From: Pseudomonadota bacterium
Lineage (GTDB): Bacteria > Pseudomonadota > Alphaproteobacteria > Acetobacterales > Acetobacteraceae
Assembly (NCBI GenBank): GCA_021808205.1
Contig: JAKBCD010000129.1
Span: 1-6,120, forward strand
Direction of reading: 5' to 3'
Length of the DNA: 6,120 nt
This document shows positions 1-4,750 of this stretch, in pieces. The notes beneath the pieces were generated by a model, which saw only the letters and a program-made list of their open reading frames with translations, searched no databases and was not told where the DNA came from. The first letter of the stretch is position 1. Each line of letters starts with the position of its first letter. A program made the translations under genes and the position numbers.

Positions 1-623
1 AGGGACACCGCCTCCTCCACCGCCTCGCCAGGGTTGATCGCGGTGGAGCGTTCGTTATCGATCATCTCACGCGGCATCAGGTGGCGGCGGTTGGAGGTGG
101 CGTAAAACAGCACATTCTCCGGCCGGCCTTCGATGCCGCCATCCAGCACCGATTTCAGCGCCTTGTAATCTGCATCGCCCTTCTCGAAAGACAGATCGTC
201 GCACAGAATCACGCAACGGCGGGAGGTTTCGCGCAGCAGGTTCAGCAACTCCGGCAGGGTGCCGATGTCTTCGCGGTGAATTTCAATCAGCGCCAGCGCC
301 TTGGGCAATTGCCGGTTCACCTCGGCATGGGCCGCTTTTACCAGGGAAGACTTGCCCATGCCCCGCGCGCCCCAGAGCATGGCGTTGTTGGCCGGCAGCC
401 CCTGGGCAAAGCGCAGCGTGTTTTCCAGCACCTGCTGCTTTTGCAACTCAACGCCTTTCAGCAGCTCCAGCGCCACCCGCGCCACCCGCCGCACGGGGGC
501 CAGGGCCTTCTCCGCCGGGTGCCATACAAAAGCATCGGCGGCGCCAAGGTCGGGCGTGGCAGGCAGCCGGGGGGCCAGGCGCTCCAGTGCCTCGGCAATC
601 CGGCGCAGCAGGTCATCATTCAT
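1..623 (-). CDS. DUF815-family AAA+ ATPase (partial, C-terminus outside window)
   Basis: The first 207 residues of a minus-strand gene are visible; it runs off the left edge. A helical N-terminal part (about residues 1-75) is followed by a P-loop ATPase core: Walker A GARGMGKSS (85-93), Walker B RCVILCDDLSF (136-146), a sensor-1-like stretch YATSNRRHL (174-182), and ERSTAINPGEAVEEAVS at the edge. This combination is typical of the DUF815 (COG2607) family of predicted ATP-binding proteins, whose cellular role is not established. The ATG at 623-621 is preceded by AGGGAG with an 8-nt spacer, which supports the start. The gene is divergent from yajC across 74 bp. The family call is confident; no function is assigned beyond ATP binding and probable hydrolysis. 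Confidence 0.9.
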   Translation of the reverse strand, partial: MNDDLLRRIAEALERLAPRLPATPDLGAADAFVWHPAEKALAPVRRVARVALELLKGVELQKQQVLENTLRFAQGLPANNAMLWGARGMGKSSLVKAAHAEVNRQLPKALALIEIHREDIGTLPELLNLLRETSRRCVILCDDLSFEKGDADYKALKSVLDGGIEGRPENVLFYATSNRRHLMPREMIDNERSTAINPGEAVEEAVS

Positions 624-638
624 TCGGCACACTCCCTG

Positions 639-666
639 TTGACTGCATCGGCGGGCACCCTATGGT
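639..666 (+). promoter_or_regulatory. Putative sigma70-type promoter of yajC
   Basis: TTGACT (639-644, 5 of 6 consensus matches) and TATGGT (661-666, 4 of 6) are separated by 16 nt. This would start transcription near 673 and give a leader of about 25 nt before the yajC ATG at 698. It is the best promoter-like pair in the 74-bp divergent gap, and it means the long upstream extension of the yajC reading frame is non-coding on this strand. Confidence 0.55.
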
Positions 667-685
667 CCGCGCAACTTCACGGCAA
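657..685 (-). promoter_or_regulatory. Weak candidate promoter for the DUF815 gene
   Basis: On the minus strand TTGCCG (685-680) and TAGGGT (662-657) are separated by 17 nt, upstream of the DUF815 start. The -35 matches 4 of 6 consensus bases and the -10 only 3 of 6. The -10 overlaps the -10 of the proposed yajC promoter on the other strand. It was assigned from spacing and position only. Confidence 0.25.
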
Positions 686-687
686 CC

Positions 688-692
688 AGGAG
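688..692 (+). promoter_or_regulatory. Ribosome binding site fixing the yajC start
   Basis: AGGAG lies 5 nt before the ATG at 698. The reading frame is open further upstream, to about 587, but those codons would overlap the divergent gene and give a non-homologous, low-hydrophobicity extension. The ribosome binding site and the family length both select 698. Confidence 0.75.
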
Positions 693-697
693 ATCCT

Positions 698-1039
698 ATG
701 TTCATATCCGCTGCCTACGCGCAAACCGTCACCAGCGCCGCCACAGGCAATGGCAACCTGGCCATGCTGATGCAGTATGCGCCGCTCGGCCTCATTGTTA
801 TCGTATTCTATTTCCTGCTTATCCGGCCGCAGCAGAAGCAGCAGAAGGAGCTGAAGGGCAAGCTGGGTGCGCTGAAGCGTGGCGACAAGGTGGTTACGGC
901 GGGCGGCATTGTCGGGCTGGTGAAAAAAGCCGCCGAGGGTGCGAACGAAATCGAGGTTGAGATCGCGCCGAACGTGACGGTGAGCATCGTGCGCTCAACC
1001 ATTACCACGGTGCTGGGCGCCACTGCCGATAAAAGCTAG
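698..1039 (+). CDS. yajC: YajC, preprotein translocase accessory subunit
   Basis: A 113-residue inner-membrane protein that in known systems associates with SecD and SecF and the SecYEG translocon during Sec-dependent export. A short N-terminus is followed by one hydrophobic membrane segment (about residues 25-42, MQYAPLGLIVIVFYFLLI). Next come the family-typical RPQQKQQKE (43-51) and the cytoplasmic beta-rich segment beginning GDKVVTAGGIVG (62-73). Length is normal for YajC (about 100-115 residues). The start at 698 is chosen for its AGGAG ribosome binding site, the promoter just upstream, and the family length. It is divergent from the DUF815 ATPase and convergent with the polyprenyl synthase, whose stop lies 8 nt away. 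secD and secF, often directly downstream of yajC, are not there. Confidence 0.95.
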   Translation: MFISAAYAQTVTSAATGNGNLAMLMQYAPLGLIVIVFYFLLIRPQQKQQKELKGKLGALKRGDKVVTAGGIVGLVKKAAEGANEIEVEIAPNVTVSIVRSTITTVLGATADKS

Positions 1040-1047
1040 GCCCTGAC

Positions 1048-2049
1048 TTAATACCGCCGGGCGGTGGTGTAGCGCGCCACCTCCGCCAGCGCGGTGCGGA
1101 CCTCGCTTTCAGGAAAGCGGGCCAGGCGGTTCACCGCGCTGTCAATAAACCCATCCGCCTTGGCGATGGTACGGGCCGTGGCGTCATATTTGCTGATCAG
1201 CGTCAGCGCGGTGGCAAGGTCTTCCTCGGTCTGCTCGCTATGTTCCAGCGTGCGGACCCAGAAGGCACGCTCCTGTTCCGTGGCTTCAGCCAAGGCCAGA
1301 ATCACCGGATAGGTCAGCTTGCCCTCGCGGAAATCATCGCCCACGGTTTTGCCCAGCTGCGCCTGGTCGGCGGCGTAATCCAGCGCATCATCCACCAGCT
1401 GGAAAGCCATGCCGAGATCCATGCCGAAATCCCGCAGGGCAGCGCATTCCGCTGCACTCACCCCGGCTACCACGCCGCCCACTTCCGCCGCCGCGGCGAA
1501 CAGCGCCGCGGTCTTGCCGCGGATTACGTCGAAATATTTCTGCTCTGTGGTGGAAATATCGTTCTGGGTGGTGAGCTGCAGCACCTCGCCCTCGGCAATG
1601 GTAGCCGAGGCAGAGGAGAGAATGCGCAGCACATCCAGCGAGCCATCCTCCACCATCAGCTCGAACGCGCGGGAGAACAAAAAATCTCCCACCAGCACGG
1701 AGGCCTTGTTGCCGAATACCGCATTGGCGGAGGCAAAGCCGCGGCGCAACACGGATTCATCCACCACATCGTCATGCAGCAGTGTCGCGGTATGGATGAA
1801 TTCAACACAGGCGGCGAGCCTGACCTGCCGGCTGCCTTGGTAGCCGCAAAGCCTGGCTGCAGCCAGGGTCAGCAAGGGGCGCATCCGCTTACCCCCGGCG
1901 GCCACAATATGGGCGGCAAGCTGGGGAATGAGCGCAACGGGGCTGTCCATCCGGGCGATAATCGCCTCGTTGGTGGCTTTTAACTCCGCTTCCAGCAGCG
2001 CCGTAAGGCGGCTGAGAGCATCGGTCGTCAATGGTGTCGCACCATCCAA
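1048..2049 (-). CDS. ispB: Long-chain polyprenyl diphosphate synthase (octaprenyl/decaprenyl type)
   Basis: A 333-residue trans-prenyltransferase that adds isopentenyl diphosphate units to an allylic diphosphate to make the ubiquinone side chain. Visible motifs: GGKRMRP (52-58), first Asp-rich motif DDVVD (93-97) inside FIHTATLLHDDVVDESVLRRG, GKT (178-180), second Asp-rich motif FQLVDDALD (216-224), and GDDFREGKLTYP (237-248). The residue five before the first DDxxD is Ala88, small rather than aromatic, as expected for long-chain enzymes. Exact chain length cannot be read; decaprenyl is likely if the host is an ubiquinone-10 alphaproteobacterium. The start is less certain: no ATG lies in frame. 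TTG at 2049 has AGGG 8 nt upstream; CTG at 2055 would add two residues; a stop at 2085-2083 bounds the frame. Confidence 0.93.
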   Translation of the reverse strand: MDGATPLTTDALSRLTALLEAELKATNEAIIARMDSPVALIPQLAAHIVAAGGKRMRPLLTLAAARLCGYQGSRQVRLAACVEFIHTATLLHDDVVDESVLRRGFASANAVFGNKASVLVGDFLFSRAFELMVEDGSLDVLRILSSASATIAEGEVLQLTTQNDISTTEQKYFDVIRGKTAALFAAAAEVGGVVAGVSAAECAALRDFGMDLGMAFQLVDDALDYAADQAQLGKTVGDDFREGKLTYPVILALAEATEQERAFWVRTLEHSEQTEEDLATALTLISKYDATARTIAKADGFIDSAVNRLARFPESEVRTALAEVARYTTARRY

Positions 2050-2090
2050 ATTCAGCGCCCTAACCTGTCCGTGTAAATTGCGTTAGCACC

Positions 2091-2119
2091 ATATCGGGCG
2101 GTATTCTGGAAGGGTCAAG
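2091..2119 (-). promoter_or_regulatory. Putative promoter of the polyprenyl synthase gene
   Basis: On the minus strand CTTGAC (2119-2114) and CGATAT (2096-2091) are separated by exactly 17 nt. This is close to the alphaproteobacterial housekeeping pattern CTTGAC-N17-CTATAT (all 6 bases of the -35, 5 of 6 of the -10). Transcription would begin near 2084, giving a leader of about 35 nt. The -35 sits on the ribosome binding site region of the divergent methyltransferase gene. Confidence 0.5.
2108..2114 (+). promoter_or_regulatory. Ribosome binding site supporting a GTG start
   Basis: GGAAGGG precedes the GTG at 2123 by 8 nt, a good Shine-Dalgarno match at optimal spacing. The first in-frame ATG (2144, residue 8) has no comparable site, so GTG is preferred. 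Confidence 0.65.
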
Positions 2120-2122
2120 CTG

Positions 2123-2854
2123 GTGGATCAAGACGAAACGAGCATGGGCGGGCTGTTGGGCGGGCGGGTGAGCTACCGCCAGTTTCAATCTGGCCACAGA
2201 ACCGGGTTTGAGCCCGTGCTGATGGCCGCCGCCGTACCAGCCCGGCCCGGCGAGCTTGTGCTGGAGGCAGGCACCGGCGCAGGTGCCGCCTTGCTCTGCC
2301 TGGCGGCACGGGTGCCGGGGGTGCGCGGCATCGGGGTGGAGCGCGGCAGCGCCCTGGCCGGGCTGGCGGCACAAAACTTCCTGGAAAACGGGTTCATGGA
2401 ACTGGCCGCCCTGAACGGTGATGCCACCGCCCTGCCCTTCGCCACCCAGACATTCCAACATGTAATGGCCAACCCGCCCTGGTTTGGCGCGCACAACACG
2501 CCATCGCCAGATGCCGCCCGCGCCCTGGCCCACCATGCGCCCCAAGCTACGCTGGCAGCCTGGGTGCGGGAGCTGCTGCGTGTGCTGCGGGATAAGGGCA
2601 CAATCACCCTCGCCTTGCCCGCCGCCACCTATGCCGAGGCAGCCTCGCTCCTGCACCCGGCCTGCGGCGGCATTACGCTGCTGCCGCTGTGGCCGCGCGC
2701 GGGGGTAAAGGCGAAGATGATCCTGGTGCAGGCACAAAAAGCCAGCCGGGCCCCGGATGCGCTGCTGCCAGGGCTGGTGCTGCACGATGAGAGCGGGATT
2801 ACCAAGGAGGCGGAGAGGCTCTTGCGGCAGGGAATGTTGCTGCCACTCGGCTGA
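2123..2854 (+). CDS. COG4123 (TrmN6/YfiC-like) SAM-dependent N6-adenine methyltransferase
   Basis: A 243-residue class I Rossmann-fold methyltransferase. The N-terminal LLGGRVSYRQ...GFEPVLMAAAVPA (about 11-40) is the signature start of the COG4123 family. It is followed by SAM-binding motif I LEAGTGAGAALL (47-58), an acidic motif II around GIGVERG (69-75), GDAT (99-102), and the catalytic NPPW (117-120), the tetrapeptide of enzymes methylating an amino nitrogen. E. coli YfiC/TrmN6 modifies adenine 37 of tRNA1(Val); that this protein has the same target is inference from family, and other NPPW substrates are possible. The GTG start is supported by GGAAGGG 8 nt upstream. It is divergent from the polyprenyl synthase and convergent with the radical SAM gene, 9 nt away. 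Confidence 0.88.
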   Translation: MDQDETSMGGLLGGRVSYRQFQSGHRTGFEPVLMAAAVPARPGELVLEAGTGAGAALLCLAARVPGVRGIGVERGSALAGLAAQNFLENGFMELAALNGDATALPFATQTFQHVMANPPWFGAHNTPSPDAARALAHHAPQATLAAWVRELLRVLRDKGTITLALPAATYAEAASLLHPACGGITLLPLWPRAGVKAKMILVQAQKASRAPDALLPGLVLHDESGITKEAERLLRQGMLLPLG

Positions 2855-2863
2855 ATTTCACCC

Positions 2864-4474
2864 TCAGTTCAGGGCAAAAAATGTCGCCAGCGGGTCTTCC
2901 AGATCATTGATGTTGGTGATCAGATAATTCGCGAGATCAGGCTGCTCGCCCGGCCTTGTGGGTAACTCGGCATAGATGTTCAGCGTGCCGTCCCAGCCAA
3001 TACGCACGTTAAAGGGGCGTGGCGCTGGGCCTTTGGCCTCCACCCAGCCGGCGCGTTCCGGCGGCTGTTCGGAGGGCTTGAGTACCCGTTTGCCCTCTTC
3101 GCGGTCGTATCCCTTGCCTTGCGGCGGGGCGATAAGCACGATGCGTTCCTGCGGAAAACGCTTCAGCTCCTGAATCAGCCATGTCCATTCGGGGGTGGAG
3201 AGAAACTCCTCTTCCCGGAACTCCTCGCTGATCTGCGGCATGTCCATGGTGGAGCGGATTTCCGCCTGGTAGCCATGTTTCTCGTTCAGCAGAATGTCAA
3301 CCAGCCCTGGCAGCTCCTGCAGATTCGAGCGGTAGGCCATGAGGTTGTAACGTATGCGCGGCGCGTGCGGGGCGGCGCGGAACACATCCAGCATCAAATC
3401 CCAGTTCTCGAAGAAAATATGCTGGCGGGCGCCCTTGCGCATCTTCTCGTAAACGTCCCTGTCCAGGCTCTCCATGGAAATGTTCACATGGTTCATGCCA
3501 GACCCGGCCAGCACCTCGAAAAATTCGCGAGGCTGGCGCTTGGCGAGGTTGGTGGTGAAGAACAGCTTCTTGCGGTATTCACGCGGCACACGCTGGATGA
3601 ATTCGGTCAGCTTCGGGTGCAGCGTGGCCTCATGCAGGCAGGAAAGCCAGAAATTCCCGTCCGTCACGTAGGGAATCAGCCGCAGCGCGGACTCAAAGGT
3701 CGCGTCGCTCATCAGGTAGGTTTTCTTGGTCTGCGCGTAATCATAAACGCAAAACGGGCAGCGCAGATTGCAATTATTCACGATATCCATCGCCACGTGA
3801 TGGATTGGCTGAAACTCCCGGTTGATGGCAGGGGCCAGATCCAGCACATGGGCGGAACCATGCACGCGCACGAACACCTCGTCGCGCTCCTGCGGGGTCA
3901 GTTCCCGCTCGAACAGCACAAAGAAGGCATAGGTGCCGTCGCCCACGCCAATCTGGCGCAGCACATCGTTGAACTGGCTGGCGGCCTGGCGTTTGAGCAG
4001 AATTTCACCCTCAGGGCCGGGCCGGAGAATATCCACGGTTACCCGCCGCGCGGCGGATGACAAATCGCGCACCCAGCCGGCAATGTGGCGGGTGGAACAT
4101 TCATCCACAAAGCCCTGGTACGGCCCATGGCCGGGCCGCTCGGTCCGCAGGGCGGGGGCGAGTTCCAGCCGGTGCGCAGCCCCCTGCGGGCGGACGAAAA
4201 CACGGTCGCGCTCAGCTTCGCTCAGCTCAGGCTCAAAGCGCGCCTCAAACGCATAGGTGCCGTCGCCAACACCCACCTGCACCAGAATTTCGCTGAAGGC
4301 ATCCGCCCGGCCGGCGGCCAGCACGCGCTCGCCCTCTGGCAAGGGTAGCACCACCTCATAGCCCAGCCGCGCCGCCGCGTCGTTCAAATCGCGCAGCCAG
4401 CCCTTCACATGCGCAACGCTGCGCTCATCCACATAGCCTTGATAATGAGGGGCAAGCCCGGCAACACCTTCCAT
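2864..4474 (-). CDS. Radical SAM protein with two tandem N-terminal beta-rich modules; substrate unknown
   Basis: A 536-residue, apparently cytosolic protein (no signal peptide or membrane segment). Residues 11-109 and 119-217 are two copies of one module, ungapped at a 108-residue period. Each reads YQG(Y/F)VDE, then GW(L/V)RDL, then (V/I)GVGDGTYAF, then L(E/D)LAPA. The radical SAM domain begins near 224: the CNLRCPFC motif (C235, C239, C242) should hold the 4Fe-4S cluster that cleaves SAM. CLHEATLHPKL (279-289) occupies the place of the usual GGE motif, and NISMESLD (331-338) fits the later SAM-binding strand. The C-terminus (about 486-536, with IGWDGTLNIYAELP) resembles a SPASM domain but has no cysteines. 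An in-frame stop at 4486-4484 limits the start to the ATG at 4474; no clear ribosome binding site precedes it. The modules resemble those I associate with carbohydrate-active and glycosyltransferase-type proteins of Acetobacteraceae; this is recollection, not a search. The reaction is unknown. Confidence 0.88.
   Translation of the reverse strand: MEGVAGLAPHYQGYVDERSVAHVKGWLRDLNDAAARLGYEVVLPLPEGERVLAAGRADAFSEILVQVGVGDGTYAFEARFEPELSEAERDRVFVRPQGAAHRLELAPALRTERPGHGPYQGFVDECSTRHIAGWVRDLSSAARRVTVDILRPGPEGEILLKRQAASQFNDVLRQIGVGDGTYAFFVLFERELTPQERDEVFVRVHGSAHVLDLAPAINREFQPIHHVAMDIVNNCNLRCPFCVYDYAQTKKTYLMSDATFESALRLIPYVTDGNFWLSCLHEATLHPKLTEFIQRVPREYRKKLFFTTNLAKRQPREFFEVLAGSGMNHVNISMESLDRDVYEKMRKGARQHIFFENWDLMLDVFRAAPHAPRIRYNLMAYRSNLQELPGLVDILLNEKHGYQAEIRSTMDMPQISEEFREEEFLSTPEWTWLIQELKRFPQERIVLIAPPQGKGYDREEGKRVLKPSEQPPERAGWVEAKGPAPRPFNVRIGWDGTLNIYAELPTRPGEQPDLANYLITNINDLEDPLATFFALN
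3824..4120 (-). repeat. N-terminal module, copy 2 (residues 119-217 of the radical SAM protein)
   Basis: The second copy, directly before the radical SAM domain and joined to copy 1 by a nine-residue linker rich in Gly, Pro and Arg (110-118). It carries the same 17-bp string at 3927-3943. It differs from copy 1 mainly in the stretch after GWVRDL and in having Cys126, the only cysteine outside the radical SAM core. Confidence 0.85.
4148..4444 (-). repeat. N-terminal module, copy 1 (residues 11-109 of the radical SAM protein)
   Basis: The first copy of the duplicated module. By hand alignment 54 of 99 positions are identical to copy 2 with no gap, and the DNA period is 324 bp. The 17-bp string GCATAGGTGCCGTCGCC (plus strand 4251-4267), which encodes GDGTYA, is identical in copy 2. 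Alternating hydrophobic residues suggest a beta-sandwich fold (inference). Confidence 0.85.
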
Positions 4475-4549
4475 GCGGCAAGGTTAGGGCATCACGCGGA
4501 TACTGCGCAACCGCTCAGTCCAGGGCGCCGATTCGTCTCTATTTCTTGG

Positions 4550-4578
4550 TTGACGCCCCCGCCGGACAGGAACATATT
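4550..4578 (+). promoter_or_regulatory. Weak candidate plus-strand promoter far upstream of nrdA
   Basis: TTGACG (4550-4555, 5 of 6) and CATATT (4573-4578, 4 of 6) are separated by 17 nt. If active it would transcribe toward nrdA with a leader of about 165 nt passing through the NrdR-like boxes, or make a short untranslated RNA. This is sequence similarity only. Confidence 0.3.
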
Positions 4579-4669
4579 AAGAACATGCTGATTGCCCGCC
4601 AACCGCCCACGGGCCGGACTCGGCACCGAATCTGTGGCAAGCTTTTTCCGGCGGTAAAAATTACGCTTA

Positions 4670-4685
4670 GCACAGCTAGTAGTGA
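4670..4685 (+). promoter_or_regulatory. Possible second (distal) NrdR box
   Basis: GCACAGCTAGTAGTGA keeps the outer halves of the NrdR consensus acaCwAtATaTwGtgt (CACA on the left, TAGTG on the right) but not the A/T core; 9 of 16 positions match. It begins 29 bp before the stronger box. NrdR sites normally come in pairs spaced by about 31-32 bp, so both sequence and spacing are slightly off. Confidence 0.4.
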
Positions 4686-4698
4686 TTGCGCGGCGCGC

Positions 4699-4714
4699 TC
4701 ACTATATGTTGTTA
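4699..4714 (+). promoter_or_regulatory. NrdR box overlapping the nrdA -10 element
   Basis: TCACTATATGTTGTTA matches 12 of 16 positions of the NrdR consensus acaCwAtATaTwGtgt, including the key C and G of the two half sites. It contains CTATAT (4702-4707), the alphaproteobacterial -10 consensus, so bound NrdR would block the promoter. NrdR is the ATP/dATP-sensing repressor of ribonucleotide reductase genes. A good -35 was not found (TAGTGA at 4680-4685 matches 3 of 6). Transcription would start near 4714. Confidence 0.7.
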
Positions 4715-4750
4715 TGACCGCCGCTAATAATAAACAGGGGTCCGGCAAAT

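Larger units (their letters stand above)
4475..4750. other. 276-bp divergent regulatory gap between the radical SAM gene and nrdA
   Basis: No credible gene is seen here. The right half is richer in A+T than the neighbouring genes and holds the NrdR-like boxes and the nrdA -10. The left half contains a possible plus-strand promoter (4550-4578). I could not assign a convincing promoter to the radical SAM gene: TTGCGC and CTAACC-like elements near its start are weak. No B12 riboswitch motif and no hairpin followed by a T-run was recognised. Confidence 0.7.

Noticed and set aside
587..697. Extended yajC reading frame beginning near 587
   Set aside because: It overlaps the divergent ATPase gene, covers the likely yajC promoter, and lacks family similarity; the ATG at 698 has the ribosome binding site.
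81..770. Long plus-strand open frames opposite the DUF815 ATPase gene
   Set aside because: Low-complexity, Gln/Arg/Ala-rich translations antisense to a clear ATPase with Walker motifs; typical GC-rich shadow frames.
1053..1065. Perfect palindrome ACCGCC-G-GGCGGT at the end of the polyprenyl synthase gene, as a terminator
   Set aside because: The one-base loop cannot form a normal hairpin and no T-run follows on either strand; it encodes the C-terminal Ala-Arg-Arg residues.
1240..1983. 247-residue plus-strand open frame inside the polyprenyl synthase gene
   Set aside because: It is antisense to both DDxxD motifs of a conserved enzyme, with His/Gly/Gln-rich composition and no recognisable domain.
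2855..2880. CCCT-CAGTTC-AGGG hairpin with an A-run between the convergent genes, as a terminator
   Set aside because: The A-run follows on the plus strand and the corresponding T-run precedes the stem on the minus strand, so neither gene has the hairpin-then-T order.
3119..4060. 313-residue plus-strand open frame inside the radical SAM gene
   Set aside because: It lies antisense to the cluster motif and module copy 2; composition and lack of motifs mark it as a shadow.
4539..4748. 69-residue minus-strand open frame in the same gap, with a hydrophobic start
   Set aside because: TTG start, no ribosome binding site, and it lies across the regulatory boxes; not a credible small membrane protein.
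4580..4750. B12 riboswitch upstream of the ribonucleotide reductase
   Set aside because: No B12-box-like motif was seen, and the encoded enzyme is class I, which does not use B12.
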